The notes beneath the pieces are model-generated. The model was given only the letters and a program-made list of their open reading frames with translations. It was not told the DNA's origin and ran no database searches. A stretch of DNA of 63,979 nt, from positions 1 to 63,979 of the forward strand of contig JBFMBP010000104.1 of NCBI GenBank assembly GCA_040755155.1. Direction: 5' to 3'. The DNA comes from Candidatus Omnitrophota bacterium (GTDB lineage Bacteria; Hinthialibacterota; Hinthialibacteria; Hinthialibacterales; Hinthialibacteraceae). This document shows positions 42,779-51,620 of the stretch, one piece after another. The position numbers and the translations under genes were made by a program. Numbering within the stretch: position 1 is the stretch's first letter; every line of letters starts with the position of its first letter.

Positions 42779-44791
42779 TTATTTACCGGAATCATCGGGA
42801 ACGGCGTTGAAAACAAGAACCTCGAATGGCGCCAATTCGAACGGTTGCGGCTTTCCCGCCGATAAGGCAAGCGCTGGTTTATCCGAATCCATTTTCCACG
42901 GACTTTTCAGCGTATATTTCAAAGGCGCGCCATTGGGGAGTTCAAACGCTTGGGCGATATCCACCGCAATGGTTTGCGCTTTAGACGCGGGATTGCGCAA
43001 AGCCAAAATCCCTTTCCGCTGCGACCAGGACGCCCAGCCGTAGGGCTGGCCTGCGCCGGGATCGCCGCCGATCCAATGGACGTCGGCCAGAACATCGGCG
43101 TTAGCCTGCGACCATTTCGCCGCTTCCGCCAAATCGTCCCAATTTTCCGGCTTCATCATCGACGGAGTGATATAGAGTTCCTGCAGGCAGGTTCCGCAGG
43201 CGAAGAAGGATTGAATTTCCTGGCGGAATTCCTCGCGGGAATCGCCGCATTCCGACGCAGATCCGAATCGAGCATGGGCGATGCCTTGGTTCATGAGCGA
43301 ATTCAACGGATAGAGCGGCGCTGGACGCACCACTTGGCGAAAAGTAATCATATCGCGATAGGTAATCCATTGCTCGCGCTTGGAACCTTCGCCATAAAAG
43401 CCCATATCGCCGCCGCCGCGCCAGGTGGAATCGCCGAACCAAAGCCAATAGGGCGACGGCCATGTTCCCGTCGTGATGCTGATGAAAAGGTCCGGCTTGC
43501 GTTCGCGCAGTTCCCGAGTCAGCCGCAGCATGGCTTCCGTCTCGTAAACGTCTTGCGTTAATCCGTCGAACTTGAAGAAATTGGAGCCGTTCTTATCGAT
43601 CATCTCCAAACACGTTTCCAAAAACCGCCCGTAATACTTTGGCCCAGCCAGCGAGAATTTATCGTTTTTAAATTCGAATCCCTCCTGGCGGCCATAGGCG
43701 TATCGATCTTTCGCCGCTTCGCCGTATCCGCCGAAAGGAGAAAGCCAAAAGCCCAGCGTACTTTTATAACGTTGCGACGCCGCCAGAATTTTAGTGAAGC
43801 CGTTGGGGAAGTTTTCTTTGATCGCGCGCCACAAGGTTTTGGGATCGTCCCAGCCGTCGTCCCAGACGTAGGAAGCTAGAGCCACGCCCCGCTTTTCGGT
43901 CAACTCGCGCCCAAAGGATTCAACGGCGTTCAAGCATTCCGCTTCATCGATCTTCTTGCCGTCCCAACAGATGTCGTACCATGCGTTGTAATGCAGAAAG
44001 GGGCGGTGGGGATGCGCCCGCTCGCGTTCGATGTAATATAAAAATCCCCGCCGCATTTGCCCTTCGGGCGCCGAACCCGCCGCGCAGGTTTGCAAAATCA
44101 CTTCGCCCGGTTTTAAAACCATATCCATTTTCAATCCGCATCGAGTCCGGACGTCGGATGTAGAAATAATCGAATTAGGATGTTCATAGGCGAAAAACAA
44201 GTTGCCCGCCGTTACCGGCGAACCGGGGACGGTCCCAGCGGATTGCATCTGCTCGGCGAGCAAATCCACAAGTTGAATTTCCTTGATCGCCAATTCCTTA
44301 TCCCGCGTCTGCATCTCGAATTCCTGCCGTATGGCGTTGGCGCCGTCGCGCAAGATCGCCCGCCAGGATACGACTAAATTTTTATCCGGCGAAACCAGAA
44401 GCGCCGCTAGCTGCTGGCCTGGATAACGATGCCCCAGGTTGGAGTCTTTCGGTTCCGGTTCCAACTCGGTAATTACAGGGCCTCTGGTTATCGCCATATC
44501 GGAAGCAGAGAGCGTCCGGCCATCTTGCAAAATAAGGCGAAACAGCTCGGCGCCTTTCAAATCCAGCGTCTGTTGGTTCAGCCGATCGATAACGCAGACG
44601 GGAGCGGCTTTTCCACCGGAAAGTTTCCAGACGCAAGATATCGCGGTGTTGGAGAGCGCCCAATCGCCGTTTGGCCTTTCCACTTGCGCCGGGCCAGGAT
44701 CGGGGCCGGGAAAGTCCAACGCTTCGGCGGAGGAGACGACGGCGAAGCAACAAACGAAAGAAAGAACGATGGGCGATAGAATCCGCTTCAT
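42779..44791 (-). CDS. Secreted GH36/clan GH-D-like glycosidase (alpha-galactosidase-like)
   Basis: 670 residues with a signal peptide (SPIVLSFVCCFAVVSSAEA). A beta-sandwich N-terminal part leads to a TIM barrel with SYVWDDGWDD near 315 and NFFKFDGL near 400; the KxD form matches the nucleophile motif of clan GH-D (GH27/GH36), and a later Asp in WRGGGDMGFYGEG may be acid/base. The C-terminal domain is beta-type (PLKYTLKSPWKM). The likely activity is hydrolysis of alpha-galactosides or related alpha-linked sugars, but several GH-D-like families exist and substrate cannot be fixed. It converges with the kinase gene, with a 19-base gap. Signal peptide and start (MKRILSPIVL) are convincing. Confidence 0.75.
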   Translation of the reverse strand: MKRILSPIVLSFVCCFAVVSSAEALDFPGPDPGPAQVERPNGDWALSNTAISCVWKLSGGKAAPVCVIDRLNQQTLDLKGAELFRLILQDGRTLSASDMAITRGPVITELEPEPKDSNLGHRYPGQQLAALLVSPDKNLVVSWRAILRDGANAIRQEFEMQTRDKELAIKEIQLVDLLAEQMQSAGTVPGSPVTAGNLFFAYEHPNSIISTSDVRTRCGLKMDMVLKPGEVILQTCAAGSAPEGQMRRGFLYYIERERAHPHRPFLHYNAWYDICWDGKKIDEAECLNAVESFGRELTEKRGVALASYVWDDGWDDPKTLWRAIKENFPNGFTKILAASQRYKSTLGFWLSPFGGYGEAAKDRYAYGRQEGFEFKNDKFSLAGPKYYGRFLETCLEMIDKNGSNFFKFDGLTQDVYETEAMLRLTRELRERKPDLFISITTGTWPSPYWLWFGDSTWRGGGDMGFYGEGSKREQWITYRDMITFRQVVRPAPLYPLNSLMNQGIAHARFGSASECGDSREEFRQEIQSFFACGTCLQELYITPSMMKPENWDDLAEAAKWSQANADVLADVHWIGGDPGAGQPYGWASWSQRKGILALRNPASKAQTIAVDIAQAFELPNGAPLKYTLKSPWKMDSDKPALALSAGKPQPFELAPFEVLVFNAVPDDSGK

Positions 44792-44875
44792 AATTGACCT
44801 CCGAAAGAAATGATACTATCTTTGATAAAGAATAATGTATAATTTCCTTTAAAAATATTGGTGGATTATCAATCC

Positions 44876-45085
44876 ATGATGAAATACGAAATCATCCTTT
44901 ACTGGAGCGAAGAAGATCAGGCGTTTATCACCGAGGTTCCCGAACTCCCCGGCTGTATAACCGACGGCGCGACATATCAGGAAGCTCTCGCCAACGCCGA
45001 AACCGTCATCCGCGAATGGATTGAAACGGCGCGGGAACTCAACCGTCCCATTCCACTCCCTAAAGGAAAACTTATGTACGTTTAA
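44876..45085 (+). CDS. HicB-like protein without visible HicA
   Basis: 69 residues starting MMKYEIILYWSEEDQAFITE and containing PELPGCITDGATYQEALAN, the typical HicB partial RNase H fold. The C-terminal DNA-binding part is missing, as in many short HicB-like proteins. HicA toxins are usually encoded next to HicB; no open frame resembling one is present on either side (upstream 85 bases, downstream repeat). A TATAAT box lies at 44838. The start could be either of two adjacent ATGs, or a GTG 15 bases upstream. It could be an orphan antitoxin or a regulator of other targets. Confidence 0.7.
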   Translation: MMKYEIILYWSEEDQAFITEVPELPGCITDGATYQEALANAETVIREWIETARELNRPIPLPKGKLMYV

Positions 45086-45117
45086 CCTTACGCTCGAAAT
45101 TGTTTTCAAAAAGAAAG

Positions 45118-45199
45118 CAGGATGGGTCACGTTTTTTTTACCTTTCGGTTTTTGAATAAATATAAAATTGACGGGTCAAACAACGCCACCCATTCTACG
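45118..45199. repeat. Long-arm inverted repeat, family 2, copy 2
   Basis: AGGATGGGTCACG at the left and CGCCACCCATTCTACG at the right, with AAC/GTT extensions, related to the copy at 18232. The right arm has diverged. It separates hicB from the candidate small RNA. Confidence 0.55.
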
Positions 45200-45204
45200 A
45201 TCTA

Positions 45205-45234
45205 TTGACGAACAGGCTCTTTTTCTGATATACT
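45205..45234 (+). promoter_or_regulatory. Sigma70-type promoter of candidate small RNA
   Basis: TTGACG (45205-45210) and TATACT (45229-45234), 18-base spacing. Transcription should start near 45241. No gene follows on this strand, so the product is probably a non-coding RNA. Confidence 0.6.
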
Positions 45235-45240
45235 TTAGTC

Positions 45241-45299
45241 AATCCGGTTATCCGGAGGTGGATGGTATAAAACCATCGGGACCCGAAAGGGTCCTTTTT
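45241..45299 (+). ncRNA. Candidate small RNA of about 60 nt with terminator
   Basis: Directly behind a good promoter lie three hairpins: TCCGG-TTA-TCCGGA-type, GATGGT-ATAAA-ACCATC (6 bp perfect) and GGACCC-GAAA-GGGTCC (6 bp with a GNRA loop) followed by TTTTT, a textbook terminator. GGAGG before ATGGTATAA could give a two-codon peptide only, so the region is non-coding. It does not match any riboswitch or known small RNA that I can recall. It ends three bases from the 3' end of the convergent DUF3800 gene and may pair with its mRNA. Confidence 0.5.
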
Positions 45300-45301
45300 A
45301 T

Positions 45302-46072
45302 TTATAGGAACTTTTTGCCAAAGAAACGCTCTCCCTGCCTATCGTATTTCCTTTGTAAAATTACAATAATTTTTTGTGCGAATACTCCCAAAGGTTTTTC
45401 CAGAACACCGTGTTCGTTAAGAATTTCATTGCGGCTTGGATGCGCTAAAAGATCGGCTAGTTGCAATCCGGCGATATTATTCGCCTTGGATTTCACCTTG
45501 AGTTGCTTGCTGCTCAGAACGTTTTGAAACCTTTCCGCAGAAATATATTCCGTTCCTTCCCGCCATAAGTGGAGAAAAGCCGCTTTCAAGCGGATGTCTT
45601 CTTTTCCGCCTCTCGATTCCGCAAGTGCGTCCCCTTTGGCGTTATTCCGCTCCAAGAAAAGAACAAAGCGTTCCAGCATAACGGCAAGGCAATAATGATA
45701 AGGATCGTATTTCCACGTTATATACGTTTCCTTATGCTTTTTCTTATCAATGCAAACGGAAAGCAGGGTATAGTCCCATTCCTGCAAAAGCCGAAGCAAC
45801 TCCTCGTTAAAACGCTGCCGAGTGGATTCATCCCTTAACGTCAGAAAAGGAAAATGGGCGTTCAACATTTCTTTCCTATGCAAAATGACTGGTTCATCGG
45901 GATGGGAACCGAAATATCGAGCTTTCAGATTTTCCATTTGAGGATGAAGCGTTCGCTCAACGTACTCCAATTCAATTATCGCGCCGGTCAAACTCAAAAA
46001 CCGATGGTTTGGATCGTCCGAGCTCCCTAAATCCGAATTCCCCGCCTCATCAATATAAATTCGAAATTTCAT
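45302..46072 (-). CDS. DUF3800 protein
   Basis: 256 residues. The N-terminus MKFRIYIDEAGNSDLG is the typical DUF3800 start, with the acidic YIDEAG, then PVILHRKEM and a C-terminal ANNIAGLQLADLLAHPSRN. DUF3800 proteins have an RNase H-like fold and often occur in accessory or defence DNA; their biochemical role is unsettled. The Met at 46072 is preferred because it places YIDEAG correctly; ten additional codons are open upstream. It follows the nitrilase gene (49-base gap, same strand), and an operon is possible. Its 3' end lies next to the terminator of the small RNA candidate. Confidence 0.75.
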   Translation of the reverse strand: MKFRIYIDEAGNSDLGSSDDPNHRFLSLTGAIIELEYVERTLHPQMENLKARYFGSHPDEPVILHRKEMLNAHFPFLTLRDESTRQRFNEELLRLLQEWDYTLLSVCIDKKKHKETYITWKYDPYHYCLAVMLERFVLFLERNNAKGDALAESRGGKEDIRLKAAFLHLWREGTEYISAERFQNVLSSKQLKVKSKANNIAGLQLADLLAHPSRNEILNEHGVLEKPLGVFAQKIIVILQRKYDRQGERFFGKKFL

Positions 46073-46150
46073 TCGTTCTGCAACCTCACACTGCTGTCTC
46101 AATCGCGACGCTTAAAAGATTTCACAAGATTGATTGGTTTCACTCGTCAC

Positions 46151-46981
46151 TTATTTCAATCTTCTCTGGCATTCTTCGATCATTCCCTTCCAATACGGTT
46201 GCAGAAAATGGGGCAATTCCAGGGCTTCTTTGGCGTATTGCCGCGTCGCCAAGTTCGGATCCAATTGAGCCTGGATTACGGTTTCGCTGCGGTTGTCCGC
46301 CAGCGCCAGCACGCTGGAATCCGGCGCTACGATCTTGGAATCGCCCGCCGACCACTTGCCTTCGCATTGCGGCCCCACGGAATTGGAAAAGACGTAATAG
46401 ATGGCGTTCTCGAAAGCGCGAACGGCAATGCCGTCGCGGCCTTTGCGCTTGGCTTTGGAAACCGCTTTATCGTCCAATCCCGCATTGGGATGAAACAGAA
46501 TCTTCGCTCCCATCATGACGGGAATCCGCACCAATTCCGGATAGCGCCGTTCGTGGCAAATAATGGCCGTGCAGGGGATGCGGTCGAGATGAAAGAACGC
46601 CAGCTTATCGCCGGGCGTAAAATATTGTTTATCGACGGGAGTGAGATGAATTTTGGAGTATTGGAAAATAATCTTCCCCTTGCGGTTGAAAATCAATAGG
46701 GAATTTTTCAACCGGCCATCTTCAAACGTAGGCGAACCTACTAAGACGTTGCATCCCGCTTCACTCACGGTGCGTGAGAGATAAAGCAATGCTTCGTGAA
46801 TCGTCCGAGGCGTCAGCTGGGCGAAGTCGTACACGTAACCCGTAACGGCGCATTCGGGGAAGAGAACGGCGTCCGCGCCATTATTCGCCGTGTTTTTAAT
46901 CGTAGCAGCGATCCATTCGATATTTTCTTCGATAGTTTCGCGGAATATCATTTGAACGGAAGTGACAGTAAACATACGCAA
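46151..46981 (-). CDS. Carbon-nitrogen hydrolase (nitrilase superfamily)
   Basis: 276 residues with the catalytic triad of the superfamily: Glu43 (LFPECAVTGY), Lys110 (YSKIHLTP) and Cys142 (AIICHERRYPEL). The length and order match amidase/carbamoylase-type members. FHLDRIPCTAIICHERRYPE resembles the aliphatic amidase or N-carbamoyl group, but substrate cannot be read from sequence. It begins with MRMFTVTSVQM, which is typical. No signal peptide, so it is cytoplasmic. It is upstream of and codirectional with the DUF3800 gene. An uncharacterised salvage role for amides is likely. Confidence 0.85.
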   Translation of the reverse strand: MRMFTVTSVQMIFRETIEENIEWIAATIKNTANNGADAVLFPECAVTGYVYDFAQLTPRTIHEALLYLSRTVSEAGCNVLVGSPTFEDGRLKNSLLIFNRKGKIIFQYSKIHLTPVDKQYFTPGDKLAFFHLDRIPCTAIICHERRYPELVRIPVMMGAKILFHPNAGLDDKAVSKAKRKGRDGIAVRAFENAIYYVFSNSVGPQCEGKWSAGDSKIVAPDSSVLALADNRSETVIQAQLDPNLATRQYAKEALELPHFLQPYWKGMIEECQRRLK

Positions 46982-47095
46982 AGGTACTCCATTCCCGATC
47001 TTAAGATATAATGATTACGCCATAGCGCCATCCTAACATAAAGAATAAGAATTTGCAGCTCGGCGCGAAACGAATTGTCCGGAAATCATTCATCC

Positions 47096-48397
47096 ATGAA
47101 CGCATCCCTCTATGGAGCGCCCTCGGCGCCAACGCCTAGCCCTTCCAACAATCATAATCAACGCAACTTTATCATGCACTTTTTCGATGGAGCGCTATAC
47201 ATGGGCGGGCTGGCGTTCACCTCGCCAGAAATCGTGCTCTCCGTTTTGATTTACCGGCTGGGAGGATCGGAAGCGGCGATCGGCGGCGTATTCGCCCTGA
47301 CGGAATTGGGCCAGGCGCTGCCGCAGTTGCTGATGTCGCCCATCATGGACGGATTGCCGCGCAAGAAATTCACTGTGTTGTGCGGGGCTTTTCTGCAACG
47401 GCTTCCCTGGCTGATTTTGGGACTCCTGTTATGGTTGGGAAACGTCGATCAAAGCGGAAAATTCGCGCCGATCGTTTTAGCGCTGGTCGCCGTCGCCTTT
47501 CTTGCGGGCGGCGCGATAGGTCCCGCATGGAACGCCTTCGTAGCCTCCACGGTTCCCCAACGGCGGCGCGGGCGGCTTTTCGCCCTGCGGCAGCAAGGAG
47601 CGGGAGTTTTGGGAATCGCCGCAGGGATCGCCGCCGCTTACGTCATCGATTCTTTTCCCTTCCCCTATAATTTCTCTTTTCTATTCTTTATTACTTATTT
47701 CTTTTGGATGTCGTCGCTCGCGAGTTTGGCTTTCGTCAAGGAATCTCCCCTTCCCGCCCGGCCGCACGAAAGCATGAGGGAATATTATTGCAAACACATC
47801 CCCGGCATTTTGCGGCAAGATAAAGATTTCCGCTGGTTTCTCGTTCTCAAAGCGGGAATGTTATTATCCATGATCTCCTTCGGCTTTTATTCGGTTTACG
47901 CCATCAAGCATTTTCAAGCGCCGCCGTATTACGCAGGCCGCTTCACCAGCGGCTATATGTTGGGCCAAATCTTTTTCGCTTTTCTCTTCGGCGCCATCGT
48001 AGACCGCTATGGCCATCGCATCAACGCAATTTACTTTTGTCTGATTATCATTGCGCAAAACATCCTCGCTTTGATGGCGCCATCCGTAGCCGTATTTTTC
48101 GGCGTGTTCCTTATCATGGGCGCCATCCGCAGCATCCAGATCATCACCTTCATCACCATGCCGATGGAATACGCCGATTCGCGCGACCATCCCACCTATT
48201 ACGCCTTAAGCAATACCCTGCTGGCGCCGTTTTATCTGTCTGGCTTATTGGGAGGATTTTTTGTTCCCTACATTGGTTATCGCGGCTTGTTTCTTCTCTC
48301 CTCCTTTTTCGCTCTCTTGACTCTCATCTGCGCCATTCGATTCGTCCGCGATCCTCGGCATGGGAGGGATGCTTTTCTAGGAGAAAAGGATGGCTAA
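47096..48397 (+). CDS. Major facilitator superfamily transporter
   Basis: 433 residues with about 12 membrane helices. The loop between helices two and three, MSPIMDGLPRKKFTVL, resembles the MFS motif A, and PQRRRGRLFALRQQGAGVLG is seen after helix four. Such proteins move small solutes by proton coupling; the substrate is unknown. An upstream TTG start (47075) is possible; the ATG at 47096 is chosen. Helices begin near residue 37 after a polar N-terminus. It is followed by a GH20 hexosaminidase gene on the same strand after 113 bases, so uptake of amino sugars is an attractive but unproven suggestion. Confidence 0.8.
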   Translation: MNASLYGAPSAPTPSPSNNHNQRNFIMHFFDGALYMGGLAFTSPEIVLSVLIYRLGGSEAAIGGVFALTELGQALPQLLMSPIMDGLPRKKFTVLCGAFLQRLPWLILGLLLWLGNVDQSGKFAPIVLALVAVAFLAGGAIGPAWNAFVASTVPQRRRGRLFALRQQGAGVLGIAAGIAAAYVIDSFPFPYNFSFLFFITYFFWMSSLASLAFVKESPLPARPHESMREYYCKHIPGILRQDKDFRWFLVLKAGMLLSMISFGFYSVYAIKHFQAPPYYAGRFTSGYMLGQIFFAFLFGAIVDRYGHRINAIYFCLIIIAQNILALMAPSVAVFFGVFLIMGAIRSIQIITFITMPMEYADSRDHPTYYALSNTLLAPFYLSGLLGGFFVPYIGYRGLFLLSSFFALLTLICAIRFVRDPRHGRDAFLGEKDG

Positions 48398-48510
48398 ACT
48401 CCTATCGCATATCATGCAATAATTGCAAAATTATTATGTCTGAAAATTCAGGATAGGGACAGATAAAGATAGCCGTGAGTATGGCGTCTGCCGGAAAGAA
48501 AGAGAAGACC

Positions 48511-50133
48511 ATGCGAAATCGCTTCATCCAATGGACTATCTTAATAGCCGCGCTGGGAGGCATTAACGCCGAAAGCGCAAACCAAGAAACGATAAAGGAA
48601 GATGTAATGAAAGAAGAAATTTCCATCATTCCCCAACCAATGAGCCTTAAAAAGACCGGCGGCGCCTTTACGCTAGATCGCAACGCCGTTATCCAACTCG
48701 ATTCGTCCGGCGAGGATATCGCGGCGATCGGCGGATGGTTGGGCGAATGGTTATCGAACGCCTTGGGAAGCGAGATTCCCGTCCTAGCCGCCAACGCCGT
48801 CCCGGCGAATGCGAAGCGCATCGTATTGTCTATCGAGGAAAAGAACGAACCGCTGGGCGAAGAAGGATACGAATTGACGGTCTCGACGCAGACGATCCTC
48901 CTGCGAGCCAATCGTCCGGCGGGATTATTCTACGCCGTCCAGACGCTGCGGCAGTTGCTGCCGCCCTCGTTCGAGAAAAGCGGCGCCGCGGCGGCATCTT
49001 GCGCCATTCCCGGCGTCGAGATTGAAGATCGCCCGCAATACCGCTGGCGCGGAGCGTTATTGGATTGCGCCCGCCATTTTATGACCAAGGATTTTCTGCT
49101 GCGCTATATCGACCTTCTCGCCTATCACAAATTGAACGTATTTCATCTGCATCTCACCGATGACCAGGGATGGCGGATCGAAATCGAAAAACATCCCAAA
49201 CTGATGGAAGTGGGCGCATATCGCATGGAAGGGAACGAACGCTACGGCGGATATTATTCCAAGAAAGACTTGCGGGAAATTATCGCCTACGCTCAAGCCC
49301 GATTCATTACAGTCATTCCCGAATTCGAAATGCCCGGACACGCATCCGCCGCCATCGCCAGCTATCCCGAATTGGCCTGCGACGGACAATCGATTTCCGT
49401 CCTCACGGAATGGGGCGTTTTTAAAAATGTTTTCTGCGCGGGCAAAGAAGGCGCGTTCGATTTTCTGGAAAGCGTCCTAGACGAAATCATCGACATTTTT
49501 CCCTCGCCCTATATCCATATCGGCGGGGACGAAGCGCCGAGAGATCATTGGCAAGAATGCCCTCTCTGCCAAAAACGCATTCAAGAGGAGCATCTTAAAA
49601 GCGAAGCGGAGTTGCAAAGTTACCTGATCCGCCGCATCGAGAAATTCCTTTCATCGCGGGGACGCCGTATGATCGGCTGGGATGAAATTTTGGAGGGCGG
49701 GGGACTGCCGCCCAGCGCCATCGTTCAATCCTGGCGGGGAATGGACGGGGCCGTAACCGCTTCCAAGTTGGGCCATGACGTCGTCTCTTCTCCCAATCCC
49801 TTCGTCTATTTCGATTACCCCCAGGAGGAGAAGCAAGTTTCCTCCAAGCCGGACTGGATGATATTGACGACGATGGAGAAGACCTATTCCTTCCGCGCCA
49901 CGCCGCCGGAATTGACGCCGGACGAAGCGAAGCATGTTTTGGGAGCGGAATGCGCCTTATGGACGGAGCATTCCCCGCAAGAACAGGTAGACCAGCAAAC
50001 GTTTCCGCGCCTCTGCGCCTACAGCGAAACCGTCTGGACGCCGGAGAAGGCGCTGGATTGGCAGAATTTCCAAAAACGAATAACGCCGCATTTAGAGCGG
50101 CTGGCGGCGCTGGGGGTGGATTATTATCGGTGA
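48511..50133 (+). CDS. GH20 beta-N-acetylhexosaminidase, exported
   Basis: 540 residues. A signal peptide (FIQWTILIAALGGINAESA) is followed by a GH20b domain (about 40-150) and the catalytic TIM barrel. YIHIGGDEAPRDHW contains the conserved Asp-Glu pair of substrate-assisted catalysis, and HLHLTDDQGWRIEI, PEFEMPGHASA and GAECALWTEH are family landmarks. It removes terminal beta-linked GlcNAc or GalNAc from chitin fragments, glycoproteins or peptidoglycan, probably in the periplasm. The ATG at 48511 follows AAAGAGAAG; a further upstream ATG (48475) adds only polar residues. It fits with the adjacent MFS transporter. Confidence 0.9.
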   Translation: MRNRFIQWTILIAALGGINAESANQETIKEDVMKEEISIIPQPMSLKKTGGAFTLDRNAVIQLDSSGEDIAAIGGWLGEWLSNALGSEIPVLAANAVPANAKRIVLSIEEKNEPLGEEGYELTVSTQTILLRANRPAGLFYAVQTLRQLLPPSFEKSGAAAASCAIPGVEIEDRPQYRWRGALLDCARHFMTKDFLLRYIDLLAYHKLNVFHLHLTDDQGWRIEIEKHPKLMEVGAYRMEGNERYGGYYSKKDLREIIAYAQARFITVIPEFEMPGHASAAIASYPELACDGQSISVLTEWGVFKNVFCAGKEGAFDFLESVLDEIIDIFPSPYIHIGGDEAPRDHWQECPLCQKRIQEEHLKSEAELQSYLIRRIEKFLSSRGRRMIGWDEILEGGGLPPSAIVQSWRGMDGAVTASKLGHDVVSSPNPFVYFDYPQEEKQVSSKPDWMILTTMEKTYSFRATPPELTPDEAKHVLGAECALWTEHSPQEQVDQQTFPRLCAYSETVWTPEKALDWQNFQKRITPHLERLAALGVDYYR

Positions 50134-50266
50134 AGAATAGAGCGTTTTAGAATTGCTTAAGAAGTCATGTTACGCGCAATGAATAATCAAAGGAATCTCT
50201 TACTCTCGTCGATTGAATCACGAAGACGCGATATGAAAAGAAAAACACAAAAAATCCCCTCTTCAA

Positions 50267-50346
50267 CCCGCCGTTGAAACGGCGGGCTATTCTCGTTTGC
50301 CCCTTTAAAGGGGCATGTGGTAATAAACCAGCCTTTCAAGGCTGGG
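50267..50346. repeat. Triple-palindrome repeat, family 3, copy 2
   Basis: CCCGCCGTTGAAACGGCGGG, TGCCCCTTTAAAGGGGCA and CCAGCCTTTCAAGGCTGG in tandem; the same element as 23530-23609 in opposite orientation. The 340-base gap between GH20 and the epimerase gene holds this and a family 5 repeat, and no gene. Confidence 0.8.
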
Positions 50347-50445
50347 ATGAGCGATTTCGTGGAATTTGATTTATTTTATATTGTTACCCTTCAAAAACGC
50401 AACCGATATAAAGACCATTCACTGTCTATGGATGAGTATTTCAAT

Positions 50446-50472
50446 CCGCAGGCAAGATGCCTGCACTCCCAG
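50446..50472. repeat. Hairpin repeat, family 5, copy 1
   Basis: CCGCAGGCAAGATGCCTGC followed by ACTCCCAG; a relative in the other orientation is at 63886. The stem is GCAGGCA...TGCCTGC. It abuts the 3' end of the epimerase gene and may help end that transcript. Confidence 0.6.
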
Positions 50473-50474
50473 AT

Positions 50475-51449
50475 TTATTTCAGCGCCGAAATGACCGACC
50501 GCAGATACTCCACGTCCCCGCGCAAAACGGCGATTCTTTGCTCTTTTGGGTAATGGCCGAGAGAATCGTCTTCGATGCTGACGTCGCCTTGGTAGCCGGA
50601 TTGATGGAGCCAATCGAGAATTTGGCCGAAATTCAAATCGCCGCCGGCTACAGGGACGGAATTTTCACCGTACTGCCAGCCTGGTTCGCGCTGGGTTTCG
50701 CGCTTGTCTTCGGGATGGGCTACGTTTTTGGCGTGAAAATGCCTGGCGCGCGGTATCAATTCCTTGACGAGTTCGTAGACTTTGGAGCGGGGATAGCCGT
50801 ACCAATACAAATTGATGGGATCCAGGCATAAGCCCAATTCGTCGGGCTTGAAGGCGGCGAGCACTTTTCCCGTAATCTCCATGCGGTTCCAATAATATTG
50901 CAGATTTTCGAAGGCGATGGTTACGCCGGATTTTTTGCCTTGCGCCGTCAGTTCTTTGAAAAGAGCGATTGAATTGGCCACGAACTGATCGTCGGGAACG
51001 TCCTTGGCGCCGACGGGGAAATAGATGAAACGGACGCCCGCTTCTGGAGCGTTTTTAATCAAATCCAACGCCCATTTCGGCGCAGGCTTTTTTTCCGCTG
51101 TAATGGAAAGCGGCGCGCAGAGGACGGGTACTTTCAAACCGTATTTGGCGGCGTCTTCCTTAACTTGCTTCGCATGGGCGGGCGTATCGAATCTATAGGG
51201 CTTCTTTCCATCGACGATCGCGCTGGGGCAGCTCAAATCGGGATTGACTTGAATCTCGATAGCCTTCACGCCGGCGTCTTTAGCGGCTTGAAACGTATTC
51301 TCGTCGCTGACCTGGTTCAAAAGATAATTGCATATCATTACTTCCCACTGCGGCGCTTTTTGTTCCTGCGCGAGGACGCAATTCGTCATCATGATTCCCC
51401 CTATTCCAAAGAATAGAACGCTTAACAGAATGGTTTTCGTCTTAATCAT
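50475..51449 (-). CDS. Exported sugar phosphate isomerase/epimerase-like TIM barrel protein
   Basis: 324 residues with an N-terminal signal (LLSVLFFGIGGIMMTNCVLA; a lipid-modified Cys is possible but the lipobox is poor). The rest is a xylose isomerase-like (AP endonuclease 2) barrel with metal-binding positions near the strand ends: TIAFENL, GLCLDPIN, RARHFHAKN and VSIEDDS. Such exported members occur in sugar catabolic operons of Planctomycetota and Bacteroidota and may act as 3-keto-sugar or hydroxypyruvate-type isomerases. The substrate is unknown. It is a single gene between convergent repeats and a divergent methyltransferase. Confidence 0.8.
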   Translation of the reverse strand: MIKTKTILLSVLFFGIGGIMMTNCVLAQEQKAPQWEVMICNYLLNQVSDENTFQAAKDAGVKAIEIQVNPDLSCPSAIVDGKKPYRFDTPAHAKQVKEDAAKYGLKVPVLCAPLSITAEKKPAPKWALDLIKNAPEAGVRFIYFPVGAKDVPDDQFVANSIALFKELTAQGKKSGVTIAFENLQYYWNRMEITGKVLAAFKPDELGLCLDPINLYWYGYPRSKVYELVKELIPRARHFHAKNVAHPEDKRETQREPGWQYGENSVPVAGGDLNFGQILDWLHQSGYQGDVSIEDDSLGHYPKEQRIAVLRGDVEYLRSVISALK

Positions 51450-51620
51450 CGTCTTCCATCTCGCCTTTCTCTATAATGATGCAAACGAAATTATCATATC
51501 AGAACGCTTCGCCCGTGCAAACCGTTCTTTTCTCGAATATGATAGACTCATCGCCCTAAATAGTCAGCAGTCAAGATTGCAATTGCGAAATCGATATCGA
51601 AACAACCAGCGAATCCCTTC

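Noticed and set aside
44859-45199. Complete HicAB toxin-antitoxin pair
   Set aside because: Only the HicB-like frame is present; no small basic dsRNA-binding-fold frame is found on either side.
45241-45299. Riboswitch (fluoride, preQ1, guanidine or cyclic di-GMP type)
   Set aside because: None of the conserved cores that I know for these classes is present and no gene follows on the same strand.
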